This document shows, one piece after another, positions 1 to 7,243 of a stretch of DNA of 40,527 nucleotides; position 1 is the stretch's first letter, and the number at the start of each line of letters is the position of its first letter. The stretch comes from Brevundimonas sp. A19_0. GTDB lineage: Bacteria > Pseudomonadota > Alphaproteobacteria > Caulobacterales > Caulobacteraceae. A program made the translations under genes and the position numbers. The notes under the pieces are model-generated. The model did not search any database. It was not told the DNA's origin and saw only the letters and a list, made by a program, of their open reading frames with translations. The DNA is taken from the NCBI RefSeq assembly GCF_017744255.1, contig NZ_JAGHQP010000018.1, positions 1-40,527 of the forward strand, read 5' to 3'.

Positions 1-238
1 CGTGGGCGTAGTGACGGTTGGCCGTCTCATATTCCACGTGCGCCGTGTTGATCGTGATGCCGCGCGCCTTCTCTTCCGGCGCCGCGTCGATGTCGGCGTA
101 GTTCATCGCCTTCGCACCACCGGCCTTCGCCAGCGTCATCGTGATCGCCGCCGTCAGCGTCGTCTTGCCGTGGTCAACGTGACCAATCGTGCCGATGTTG
201 CAGTGCGGCTTGGTGCGTTCAAACTTTTCCTTGGCCAT
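1..238 (-). CDS. tuf: Elongation factor Tu, N-terminal part (cut by window edge)
   Basis: EF-Tu brings aminoacyl-tRNA to the ribosome as a GTP complex in the cytoplasm. The visible 79 residues begin [20 protein letters not shown] and contain the P-loop GHVDHGKTT and the switch I region [17 protein letters not shown], all typical of bacterial EF-Tu. The ATG at 238 is preceded by a CAGGAG Shine-Dalgarno. The rest of the gene lies off the left edge. It is the last gene of a tRNA-Tyr, tRNA-Gly, tuf transcript, the same order as the enterobacterial tufB operon. Because tuf is often duplicated in proteobacteria, the truncation may be an assembly break in a repeat. Confidence 0.98.
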   Translation of the reverse strand, partial: MAKEKFERTKPHCNIGTIGHVDHGKTTLTAAITMTLAKAGGAKAMNYADIDAAPEEKARGITINTAHVEYETANRHYAH

Positions 239-291
239 GGCCAAAACTCCTGATGGCCCGGGTTGAGGGGCGCTGAGTGCTATCAAAAACC

Positions 292-365
292 TGGAGCGGG
301 TAGACGGAATCGAACCGACATATTCAGCTTGGAAGGCTGCTGTACTACCATTGTACTATACCCGC
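292..365 (-). tRNA. tRNA-Gly (anticodon TCC)
   Basis: This 74-base cloverleaf has the acceptor pair GCGGGTA/TACCCGC, discriminator T and an encoded CCA (292-294). The anticodon loop is CTTCCAA, giving TCC, which reads GGA/GGG glycine codons. The T arm contains GGTTCGATTCC. It sits 53 bases before the tuf start and 86 bases after tRNA-Tyr on the same strand, so it is probably processed from the tRNA-tuf transcript. Confidence 0.97.
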
Positions 366-451
366 ATAACGAATGCGGCAGGCTCCGGATCACTCCGGAA
401 CGCGACACAATCGGTTCCGATCCGGACCGTTCCGGCGGGTCGGGCAGCGCG

Positions 452-535
452 TGGTGGGGGAAGCAGGACTCGAACCTGCGAAGCTTACGCAGCGGATTTA
501 CAGTCCGCCCCCTTTGCCGCTCGGGACATTCCCCC
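452..535 (-). tRNA. tRNA-Tyr (anticodon GTA)
   Basis: This is a class II tRNA of 84 bases. Acceptor GGGGGAA pairs with TTCCCCC, the discriminator is A and CCA is encoded at 452-454. The anticodon loop CTGTAAA gives GTA, the long variable arm is present, and the T arm is CAGGTTCGAGTCCTG. It is the first gene of the tRNA-Tyr, tRNA-Gly, tuf cluster. Confidence 0.97.
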
Positions 536-676
536 AGCGCGCCTGTCGACCCGGTTCAGAACCCGACCCGCACCGCGAAGGTCCGCGTCGTCACAAAGGC
601 CTCGGTATCCGTCTCCGCCTGCGTTAGAGGGGGTGAAGGACCCGGAAACCCCCGGGGCTCCCAAATCGGAGCGCGT

Positions 677-705
677 CTTATAGTGTCGTCGAACCGCGAA
701 CGCAA
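677..705 (-). promoter_or_regulatory. Candidate sigma-70 promoter of the tRNA-tuf operon
   Basis: On the minus strand a TTGCGT -35 box and a TATAAG -10 box are separated by exactly 17 bases, about 140 bases upstream of tRNA-Tyr. It is the only good match in the gap between tRNA-Tyr and rlmB. The spacer covers the GTG proposed as the rlmB start (683), so the two divergent units overlap. The call is from consensus only. Confidence 0.6.
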
Positions 706-1573
706 CGACTGGAAAGCCGGTCGTAAACAGTCTGCCCGGAGTGGCCCCAAAGGCCCCGAAAAGCCGGGCCGCAAAGGGGACCGCCCGGCCCCCGGTGGCG
801 TGCGCGAGGCCCCGGCGGCGCGCGAGGGACGCCGCGACGGCGGCCGCGACCGGACCGATCCCGATTCCCTCATCTGGGGGCGCCACCCGGTGCTGGCCGC
901 GCTCGCCAACCCGGCCCGGCGCGGCATGGGCCGGCTGATGGCCACCGCCGACCGCGCGACCGAGCTGGAACGCGACAATCTGCTCCACGGTCATGCGGTC
1001 GAGGTCGTCGAGGCCGACCGGCTGGCCCGCTTGCTGCCTCCCGGTGCCGTGCACCAGGGTCTGGTGTTCAAGGTCAAGCCGCTGGAAGGCGTCGATCTCG
1101 ACGAGCTGGCCCGTCCTGCGCGCGGCTTGCTCGTCATGCTGGATCAGCTGACCGATCCCCAGAACGTCGGCGCCATCTTCCGCTCGACCCTCGCCTTTGG
1201 GGCACGCGGCATCATCGTTCAGGATCGCCACAGCCCGGCGCTTGCCGGGCCGCTGGCCAAGACGGCGGCCGGTGCCACCGAACGCCTGCCCTGCGCCCGG
1301 GTGACCAATCTGTCGCGCGCCCTGCGCACGCTTCAGGACGCCGGCTGGCATATTGTCGGCCTCGATGGTCGGGGCGAAGCCACCCTCGACGAGGCGCTCG
1401 ATTCGCGGCCCACGGTTCTGGTCATGGGGTCGGAAGGCGACGGCCTGCGCCGTCTGGTCGCCGAAAACTGCGACACCCTCGCGCGCATTCCCATGCCCGG
1501 CGGCTTCGAAAGCCTGAACGTCTCGAATGCGGCCGCGGTCGCCCTCTATGAGGCGTCAAGGAAACAGGGCTGA
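683..1573 (+). CDS. rlmB: TrmH/RlmB-family 23S rRNA (guanosine-2'-O-)-methyltransferase
   Basis: A SPOUT-class, SAM-dependent enzyme expected to methylate a 23S rRNA ribose (G2251 type). The first 70 or so residues are Arg/Gly/Pro-rich and probably disordered. A substrate-binding domain starting at SLIWGRHPVLAAL follows, then the knotted SpoU domain with LDQLTDPQNVGAIFRS, VMGSEGDGL and ESLNVSNAAAVALYE, the three signature motifs of the family. The frame stays open back to 263 across both antisense tRNA genes, so those earlier starts are not credible. GTG at 683, with GGAG about 11 bases upstream, is the first sensible start; a GTG about 115 bases further on is the alternative. The gene ends 2 bases before the convergent hepT stop. 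Confidence 0.9.
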   Translation: MSSNRERNDWKAGRKQSARSGPKGPEKPGRKGDRPAPGGVREAPAAREGRRDGGRDRTDPDSLIWGRHPVLAALANPARRGMGRLMATADRATELERDNLLHGHAVEVVEADRLARLLPPGAVHQGLVFKVKPLEGVDLDELARPARGLLVMLDQLTDPQNVGAIFRSTLAFGARGIIVQDRHSPALAGPLAKTAAGATERLPCARVTNLSRALRTLQDAGWHIVGLDGRGEATLDEALDSRPTVLVMGSEGDGLRRLVAENCDTLARIPMPGGFESLNVSNAAAVALYEASRKQG

Positions 1574-1575
1574 GA

Positions 1576-1932
1576 TCAGTCCATCCGCGCCCGCAGCGTG
1601 CGCAGGGCCGCTTCCAGGGCGGGAACACTGCGCGTGGCGGTCATCCAGATCACCGACCCCCGCAAGTGACTGTAGCCATGGGCAATGCGGTGTCGCAGGT
1701 TGATGACATCGGGCCAGGGCACGTCGGGCAGCTGGGCCTTCGCAGCGTCAGAGAGCAACCGCGCGCCCTCCCCTATCCGCATCAGACACAGGCAAACCGC
1801 GTCATAGACCAGCGCGTCGCCCTCGAAGACCTCGACCGTCGTCCTTTGCAGATGCGCCTTCAATCGCGTGGCGGCGTCCAGCATCTCATCGAGATGAATG
1901 CTGTCCGTCTCCTCAAACGACAACCGCTTCAC
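1576..1932 (-). CDS. hepT: HepT-like HEPN ribonuclease toxin (DUF86)
   Basis: A 118-residue all-helical HEPN protein of the type VII toxin-antitoxin class. In characterised systems HepT is an RNase that the MntA partner silences by adding AMP to a tyrosine of the RX4HXY motif. Here that motif is RHRIAHGY at about residues 80-87, intact with catalytic Arg and His and the target Tyr. The start is a GTG at 1932 with AAGG a few bases upstream. The gene overlaps the end of mntA by 20 bases in another frame, so the two are translationally coupled. The natural RNA target cannot be read from sequence. Confidence 0.9.
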   Translation of the reverse strand: MKRLSFEETDSIHLDEMLDAATRLKAHLQRTTVEVFEGDALVYDAVCLCLMRIGEGARLLSDAAKAQLPDVPWPDVINLRHRIAHGYSHLRGSVIWMTATRSVPALEAALRTLRARMD

Positions 1933-2197
1933 CCTCTGCCTTGATCCGGATCCTGGGGTGCATCACTTCCGCCGAACAGAATTCGACCGACCTCCCCAGC
2001 CGCTCCCCCAACAGCCGCTCGACCGTCAGGAACTCCAGGCCCAACGGCCGGGAGGTATCGACCAGCAGATCGACGTCGCTGTCCGGCCCCGCCTCATCGC
2101 GCGCATAGCTGCCGAACAGGCGCAGGTTCACGATCCCCTGCTCTGCCAGCCACGGCTTCTGGTCTCTCAGTCTTGCGAGCAGGTCATCGCGGGTCAT
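1913..2197 (-). CDS. mntA: MntA-like minimal nucleotidyltransferase antitoxin
   Basis: A 94-residue MNT-fold adenylyltransferase. The GSX10DXD catalytic signature is present as GSYARDEAGPDSDVD (about residues 29-43), with the later acidic beta strand SVEFCSAE supplying the third carboxylate region. In this family the enzyme transfers AMP to a Tyr of HepT to neutralise it. It is the promoter-proximal gene of the pair, so antitoxin is made first, and its 3' end overlaps hepT. The pair sits between rlmB and terC and looks like a two-gene cargo rather than part of either neighbour's function. Confidence 0.9.
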   Translation of the reverse strand: MTRDDLLARLRDQKPWLAEQGIVNLRLFGSYARDEAGPDSDVDLLVDTSRPLGLEFLTVERLLGERLGRSVEFCSAEVMHPRIRIKAEGEAVVV

Positions 2198-2286
2198 GGT
2201 GCAATCCTACTCCAGCTGAATTAGGGGCACAAACACGGATCGCTCACCGCTTGCCGGACCGCCCCCGCCTGCCCTACAGAGCCGCC

Positions 2287-3138
2287 ATGGAATTCCTGTC
2301 CTCTCCCGAACTCGCCAGTCAGCTCGCCGCCCTCGGCAAGGTGCTGATGATCGATCTGGTCCTCGCCGGTGACAACGCCGTCGCCGTGGGTCTGGCCGCC
2401 GCTGCCCTGCCGCAGGAGCAACGCAAGAAGGCCATTCTGGTCGGTCTGGCCGCCGCCGTGGTCATGCGCATCGGCTTTGCCCTGATCACCGTCCAGCTGC
2501 TGGCCATCGTCGGACTGCTGCTGGCGGGTGGCTTCCTGCTGCTGTGGGTGTGCTGGAAGATGTGGCGCGAACTGCAGGAGCAGCGCACCCACGACCAGGC
2601 CGAATCCGGAGAGGCCATGGAGATGGCCTTGGCCGCGCACCACGGCGGCGGCGCCTCGCCCGAGGAAATGGGCATCAAGCGCAAGACCTTCGGCGCGGCC
2701 CTGATCCAGATCATGATCGCCGACATCACCATGTCGCTCGACAACGTCCTGGCCGTGGCCGGCGCGGCGCACGATCACCCGTGGATCATGGTGTTCGGCC
2801 TGGTGCTGTCGATCGCCCTCATGGGCGTGGCCGCGACCTGGATCGCCAAGCTGCTGAACAAGTACCGCTGGATCGGCTACGTCGGTCTCGTGATCGTGCT
2901 CTACGTCGCCCTGCACATGATCTGGGACGGCTATCGCTCGGTCGTGGTCCGCACCGGCAATATGGAGAGCTACAACGCCTCGGCGCCGGGCTTCCTCGAG
3001 ATCGGTCCGGACGAGGCGAAGAAGCACATGCGCGGCGTTCGCACCGAGGACAGCGACCTCAGGACGCCGCCGGTGCCTTCCAGCCCGTCAGACGCCCCGC
3101 CCGTGCAGACGGTTCCGGCAGAGCCGGCGGCGGACTAG
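2287..3138 (+). CDS. TerC-family integral membrane protein (metal exporter type)
   Basis: A 283-residue inner-membrane protein with about six or seven hydrophobic segments. The two half-motifs of the TerC family are clear: [16 protein letters not shown] near residue 21 and [16 protein letters not shown] near residue 145, each with the conserved Asp-Asn pair. Family members include tellurium-resistance TerC and manganese exporters that serve metalated exoenzymes. The cytoplasmic loop around residues 95-125 is charged and His-rich (AAHHGGG), consistent with metal handling. The last 55 residues are Pro/Ser-rich and probably disordered. No yybP-ykoY (Mn) riboswitch is recognisable in the 89-base upstream gap. 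The TAG stop shares the palindrome CTAG with the convergent metG stop. Confidence 0.87.
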   Translation: MEFLSSPELASQLAALGKVLMIDLVLAGDNAVAVGLAAAALPQEQRKKAILVGLAAAVVMRIGFALITVQLLAIVGLLLAGGFLLLWVCWKMWRELQEQRTHDQAESGEAMEMALAAHHGGGASPEEMGIKRKTFGAALIQIMIADITMSLDNVLAVAGAAHDHPWIMVFGLVLSIALMGVAATWIAKLLNKYRWIGYVGLVIVLYVALHMIWDGYRSVVVRTGNMESYNASAPGFLEIGPDEAKKHMRGVRTEDSDLRTPPVPSSPSDAPPVQTVPAEPAAD

Positions 3139-4841
3139 CCCTCGCCGCCGCCAAAGCGGTCGGCCCATTCGGCGACCTGCGCGTCCTCGATCTTGGTGAA
3201 CAGCACGCCCTGATGCGCCACCGCGCGACCGGCGGGGACGGCCTCCAGCCAGGCCTCATCGGCTGACGGCCAGCCCAGGTCCGTCGCGCCGACGCTGGCC
3301 GCAATCTGCGGCGCGCTGAACGGCAGGATCGGGGCCGCCAGACGCGCGAACAGAGCCACCAGATTGAGCGCGAACCGCACCGCCGTCGCCGCCCGTTCCG
3401 GGTCGGTCTTGAAGGCGGTCCAGGGCGCGGCGACCTGCAGATATTCGTTGCCCAGCACCCAGGCGGCGCGAACGGCCTGTGCCGCCTTGCGGAACTCCAT
3501 GGCCTCGAAGGCCGCGGTCGCCTCGGCCACGGCCTGGGTGATCCGGGTCTGGAAGTCCCGCTCGACGTCGGTCGGCGCGCCGCCCTCGGGCACGACACCG
3601 TCGAACTTGGATTCCGTGAACTTCACGATCCGGTTGACGAAATTGCCAAGCACATCGGCCAGGTCCTTGTTGGTCGCCGACTGGAACTGCTCCCAGGTGA
3701 AGGCCGAGTCCGAATGCTCGGGCCCGTAGGCCGTCAGGTACCAGCGCCAGTAATCCGCCGGCAGTAGCTCCAGCGCCTGATCCATGAAGACGCCCCTGCC
3801 CTGGCTGGTCGAGAATTTCCCGCCGTACCAGTTCAGCCAGTTGAAGGCCTTCAGCGTATCGACCATCTTCCACGGCTCGCCCGAGCCCAGGATCGTGGCC
3901 GGGAAGCTGACGGTGTGGAAGGCGACATTGTCCTTGCCCATGAACTGGACATAGCGGACGTCGTCGGCGCCCTCGTCGGTACGCCACCAGTCGCGCCAGG
4001 TCCCGCCCGTGGCCTCGGCCCATTCCTCGGTCGCACCGATGTATTCGATCGGGGCGTCGAACCAGACGTAGAAGACCTTGCCCTCCATGCCCGGGCGCGG
4101 TCCGCCGTCGGGCCCGACCACCGGCACGCCCCACTTCAGGTCGCGAGTGATCCCCCGGTCGATCAGGCCCTCGTCCAGGTGTTTCAGCGCGATCGACCGC
4201 GCCAGCGTCTGCCAGTCCTTGCGCGTCTCGATCCAGGCGCGGATTCGGTCCTCGATTTTCGTCTGCAGCAGATACAGGTGCCGGGTGTCGCGCACCTCCA
4301 GGTTTCGGCTGCCCGAAACGGCCGAATAGGGATCCTTCAGGTCCGTCGGGTCCAGCAGGCGGCCACAGTTGTCGCACTGATCCCCGCGCGCCTTCTCGTA
4401 GCCGCAGTGCGGACAGGTGCCCTCGACATAGCGATCCGGCAGGAAGCGCCCGTCGTCGATCGAATAGATCATCTGATCGACGCGTTCCTCGATCAGGCCG
4501 TTGTCCTCCAGAACCCGGGCGAAATGCTGGGTCAGCTGGCGATTGGGCGCGTTCGAGGACCGTCCGAACCAGTCATAGCTCAGGCCGAAGGCCTCGCCCG
4601 CCGCCTTCTGGATCTGGTGCTGTTCGTCGCAATAGGTCCGCACATCCTGACCGGCCGCGGCGGCGGCCAGCTCGGCAGGCGTGCCATGCTCGTCCGTGGC
4701 GCAGATATAGAGCACCTCATGCCCCTGCCCGCGCTTGAACCGGGCCCACACATCGGCGGGCAGCATCGACCCGGCCAGATTCCCAAGGTGCTTGATGCCG
4801 TTGATGTAGGGCAGCGCCGAGGTGATGAGGATGCGGGCCAT
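3135..4841 (-). CDS. metG: Methionyl-tRNA synthetase
   Basis: A class I aminoacyl-tRNA synthetase of 568 residues that charges tRNA-Met in the cytoplasm. The HIGH-type motif appears as [13 protein letters not shown] at residue 12. A zinc-knuckle insertion holds two CxxC pairs (CPHCGYEK and CDNCGRLL, about residues 143-162), and the KMSKS loop is KFSTS near residue 341. The helical anticodon-binding domain follows. The C-terminal tRNA-binding (EMAP-like) domain of E. coli MetG is absent, as in other short-form enzymes. A heptamer inverted-repeat element begins 13 bases upstream of the ATG, so it must lie in the leader or promoter. Confidence 0.97.
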   Translation of the reverse strand: MARILITSALPYINGIKHLGNLAGSMLPADVWARFKRGQGHEVLYICATDEHGTPAELAAAAAGQDVRTYCDEQHQIQKAAGEAFGLSYDWFGRSSNAPNRQLTQHFARVLEDNGLIEERVDQMIYSIDDGRFLPDRYVEGTCPHCGYEKARGDQCDNCGRLLDPTDLKDPYSAVSGSRNLEVRDTRHLYLLQTKIEDRIRAWIETRKDWQTLARSIALKHLDEGLIDRGITRDLKWGVPVVGPDGGPRPGMEGKVFYVWFDAPIEYIGATEEWAEATGGTWRDWWRTDEGADDVRYVQFMGKDNVAFHTVSFPATILGSGEPWKMVDTLKAFNWLNWYGGKFSTSQGRGVFMDQALELLPADYWRWYLTAYGPEHSDSAFTWEQFQSATNKDLADVLGNFVNRIVKFTESKFDGVVPEGGAPTDVERDFQTRITQAVAEATAAFEAMEFRKAAQAVRAAWVLGNEYLQVAAPWTAFKTDPERAATAVRFALNLVALFARLAAPILPFSAPQIAASVGATDLGWPSADEAWLEAVPAGRAVAHQGVLFTKIEDAQVAEWADRFGGGEG

Positions 4842-4854
4842 GGGTGTCCGAACA

Positions 4855-4992
4855 AGTGGCGAGTGACGAGTGGCGAGTGTTGAGCGGTTTAGTGGCGAGT
4901 GTGCCGCTATATCGCAACCTTCAAGTCCGATAATCCGCCTTTCACAGGCCCTGGCACCCTAACTCGGCACACGCCACTCGCCACTCGCCACT
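4855..4992. repeat. Heptanucleotide inverted-repeat element A (GAGTGGC family)
   Basis: On the plus strand 4855-4904 holds degenerate direct copies of the 7-mer GAGTGGC (agtggc, gagtgac, gagtggc, gagtgtt, then agtggcgagtg). After about 60 unlike bases the same unit returns inverted at 4963-4992 (cacacgccactcgccactcg onward). GTGTGCCG also pairs with CGGCACAC across the gap, so the RNA of either strand could fold into a long hairpin. The element spans the end of the MATE gene and the gap before metG. It has the same plan as the element at 6338-6465. No transposase is nearby. Confidence 0.85.
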
Positions 4993-6326
4993 TTCTGCAT
5001 TCGCCGCGCCACCCGTATGAACCGGCCGGTCAGCAGGCTCGACGACACCAGACTGGCGATGATGATGGCCCAGACCATGCCGTTCACGCCCATCTGCGGC
5101 GCCAGCACCCAGCCCAGCGGCATCATCACCGCGCCATAGGCGGTGAAGTGCATGATGGTCGGCCACCAGATGTCGCCAGCCGCCCGGTTGGCCTGGGCCG
5201 CGACCGCCTGGATGCCGTCCGCCACGAAGAACAGGGTGGCCAGAACCAGCGCCGGCACCGCCAGCGCGACCAGCTCAGGATCGCGGCTGTAGGCCTGGAT
5301 CAGCAATGGCGCGGTCGGCCAGACGATCAGGGCGATGACCAGCGTCAGCGCCGCAATGACGGCCAGACTGACCAAGCCGGCCCGCATGACGCCCGGCGCA
5401 TCCGCGGCGCCGAATGCCCGTCCGACCAGCACCGCCGTCGCCGACGACAGCCCCATGGGCACCATGAAGACGATGGCCGAAATGTTCAGAACCACGGCCC
5501 AGGCCGCGGTCTCGACCGTGCCCAGCCGACCGGCGATCAGGGCCATCAGGGCAAAGGCCGCGACCTCGATAAAATAGCTGGAGCCCGCGCCATACCCCAC
5601 CTTGCGTTGCTCCGCCTCGGCCAGCGGATCGCGCTCCGGCTTGCGGAACAGGCCCAGCGCCCGCGCCTCCGGCAGCCGCAGGATATAGACGATCAGGAAG
5701 ACGGCCAGCGCGCCGCGCGCACAGAAGGTCGCCCAGGACGAGCCCAGCGCCCCGTCGACGCCGAGGCCCAGCAGGTCCGGCACGAACAGCAGGTTCAGCC
5801 CCAGATTGACCCCGTTCGCCACCCACATGGCGACCATGCCGGGCTTGGGCTTGCCCAGCGCCTCGAGGAAGAACTGCGCGGCGACGCTGACCAGATAGGC
5901 GGGCATCGACAGGGCGAACACCATCAGCGGCAGGCGCGCGCCCTCCGCCAGACCCTCGCCCAGGCCGAAATTCTCCAGCCCCGCCGGCCCCAGCACCATC
6001 AGGCCGATCATCGACCCGCCGCCCAGCCACAGGGCATAGACCAGCCCGCGGCGCAGCACCGCGCCGGCCTCGTCGCGCCGCCCTTCGCCCAGACGGCGCG
6101 CGGTCATGACCTGCACGCCCAGCAGCAGGCCCACGGCCGTGGTCACGACAATGGCAGTCGGCGTCCACGCCAGGGTGTGAAACGCCAGCTCCTCGCTCGA
6201 AAAATTGCCGACCACGATCGCATCGGTCAGGCCCATGACCATGATGCCGATGCGCGCCAGCACCACCGGCCAGGCCAGGGCCAGCAGGTCACGCAGGACG
6301 GTTCGGGTGGCGGGGGATACGGGCAT
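4959..6326 (-). CDS. MATE-family multidrug efflux transporter (NorM/DinF type)
   Basis: A 455-residue inner-membrane antiporter with about 12 hydrophobic segments arranged as two homologous halves. It begins with the family's first helix pattern LLALAWPVVLARIGIMVMGLTD (shown in two parts: residues 13-22 and 23-34) and includes TARRLGEGRRDEAG after helix 3. Such proteins export cationic or aromatic compounds using a Na+ or H+ gradient; the substrate cannot be assigned here. The final ten residues (VASGEWRVPS) are encoded by the heptamer repeats of element A, so the native C-terminus appears extended or replaced by repeat DNA. A second heptamer element lies immediately upstream of the start. 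Confidence 0.93.
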   Translation of the reverse strand: MPVSPATRTVLRDLLALAWPVVLARIGIMVMGLTDAIVVGNFSSEELAFHTLAWTPTAIVVTTAVGLLLGVQVMTARRLGEGRRDEAGAVLRRGLVYALWLGGGSMIGLMVLGPAGLENFGLGEGLAEGARLPLMVFALSMPAYLVSVAAQFFLEALGKPKPGMVAMWVANGVNLGLNLLFVPDLLGLGVDGALGSSWATFCARGALAVFLIVYILRLPEARALGLFRKPERDPLAEAEQRKVGYGAGSSYFIEVAAFALMALIAGRLGTVETAAWAVVLNISAIVFMVPMGLSSATAVLVGRAFGAADAPGVMRAGLVSLAVIAALTLVIALIVWPTAPLLIQAYSRDPELVALAVPALVLATLFFVADGIQAVAAQANRAAGDIWWPTIMHFTAYGAVMMPLGWVLAPQMGVNGMVWAIIIASLVSSSLLTGRFIRVARRMQKVASGEWRVPS

Positions 6327-6337
6327 GGGCGCTTCGC

Positions 6338-6465
6338 GGCAGTAGGCAGTAGGCAGTAGGGAATAGAAGGGTTGATCGGGCGGCGGCCACGATCGGGCCG
6401 GCCGCTTTAGCGGCTTCTTGTCCGCCTGTCTCCAAGGCCCACTGCCTACTGCCTACTGCCTCCCC
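6338..6465. repeat. Heptanucleotide inverted-repeat element B (GGCAGTA family)
   Basis: Three tandem copies of the 7-mer GGCAGTA occupy 6338-6360 on the plus strand. The inverted set (actgcct repeated) occupies 6440-6461. The roughly 75-base core contains a small hairpin GCCGC-TTTA-GCGGC at 6401-6414. The element fills nearly the whole gap between the MATE start (6326) and the DUF1489 stop (6467). Its total length (128 bases) and plan match element A, but the heptamer differs. It resembles the short tandemly repeated heptanucleotides known from cyanobacterial genomes. Confidence 0.87.
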
Positions 6466-6466
6466 T

Positions 6467-6865
6467 TCACCACGCCCCCATTTCGCGCAGCTGTTGTGCC
6501 AGTTCTTCCGGCAGATCCCCGGCGTCCATGGTCGACAGGTCCGCCGGCGCATCCTTCGGCTCCAGATAGCGCCAGCCCTGAAAGGGGCGCCGGGCCTGCG
6601 GGGCCGTGCGGATCACCCGCGGTTCCAGCTGGATCAGGCACTGTGAGGTCTTGCCCTCGCCGCGCGTGGAGATGTCGGCGATGGGCATGCGGCAGGCGGC
6701 CGAGCCCTTAATCACCCAGTAAAGCGACCCGCCGTCCTCCAGCTCATCCGCCCGCTTGGGCGTCATGCGCGTGTGTACGGTCAGCCAGTCGCCCTTCGCC
6801 GCGCGCCGCTCCAGCGTCTCCACCTCGGACACGCCGACACACAGCTTGATCAGGTGAAGAGGCAT
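6467..6865 (-). CDS. DUF1489 family protein
   Basis: A 132-residue soluble protein of unknown function. The opening MPLHLIKLCVGVSEVETLE and the middle segment GGSLYWVIKG are characteristic of the alphaproteobacterial DUF1489 family, usually about 140 residues. The start at 6865 lies 9 bases after the stop of the secreted protein upstream, so it is probably the last gene of the long minus-strand operon that includes mccA. The TGA is followed at once by heptamer element B. No catalytic motif is evident. Confidence 0.85.
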   Translation of the reverse strand: MPLHLIKLCVGVSEVETLERRAAKGDWLTVHTRMTPKRADELEDGGSLYWVIKGSAACRMPIADISTRGEGKTSQCLIQLEPRVIRTAPQARRPFQGWRYLEPKDAPADLSTMDAGDLPEELAQQLREMGAW

Positions 6866-6874
6866 CCGGCGGGA

Positions 6875-7240
6875 TCAGGCGCCCGCGCTGCCGACAGTCG
6901 TCATCGAAGTGCCCAGCGTCTCCATCTCGGTGGCGCATCGCTCGCCGGCAGTGTCGATCATGGTCAGAAGCGACGCCTCATCCTGGGAGTTCACCCAGTC
7001 CGAGAACCGTTGGACCTGATTGGTCCCGGGATTGCGGCCTTCGAGACGGCCGATGAAATAAGCCATGCCCATGGCGCCCGACGCCTGATACTGCGGGTCG
7101 CTGCCGGCCATCAGGGCGAACAGGGCGGCGCACTCCATATCCTTGCGATCAATCTCGGGAACCGGGTCCTGCGCAAAGGCCGGGGCGGATGTCGCGACCA
7201 GGGCGGCGCCCAGGGTCAGGGAAGCCAGAACACGTTTCAT
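6875..7240 (-). CDS. Secreted hypothetical protein (HdeA-like size)
   Basis: A 121-residue protein with a clear Sec signal peptide (MKRVLASLTLGAALVATSAP, then AFAQ, cleavage near residue 23). The mature part is short and mostly helical, with two cysteines (CAALFALMAGSD and GERCATEME) that could form a disulfide. The spacing recalls small periplasmic HdeA-like proteins, but that is weak inference and I do not recognise the family. It starts 3 bases after the mccA stop, so it is probably co-transcribed with the carboxylase genes. Confidence 0.8.
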   Translation of the reverse strand: MKRVLASLTLGAALVATSAPAFAQDPVPEIDRKDMECAALFALMAGSDPQYQASGAMGMAYFIGRLEGRNPGTNQVQRFSDWVNSQDEASLLTMIDTAGERCATEMETLGTSMTTVGSAGA

Positions 7241-7243
7241 TAC

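Noticed and set aside
263..682. An open frame upstream of rlmB that would start at 263
   Set aside because: It runs antisense through tRNA-Gly and tRNA-Tyr and encodes no family sequence; rlmB starts at or after 683.
2198..2286. Manganese (yybP-ykoY) riboswitch upstream of terC
   Set aside because: Only 89 bases, and I see no match to the conserved riboswitch core.
4899..6359. A 486-codon plus-strand frame opposite the MATE gene
   Set aside because: It is the high-GC shadow of the MATE frame: His/Arg/Gln-rich, with no recognisable domain.
4855..6465. CRISPR array
   Set aside because: The repeat unit is 7 bases, directly tandem without spacers, and appears in inverted pairs; no cas genes are present.
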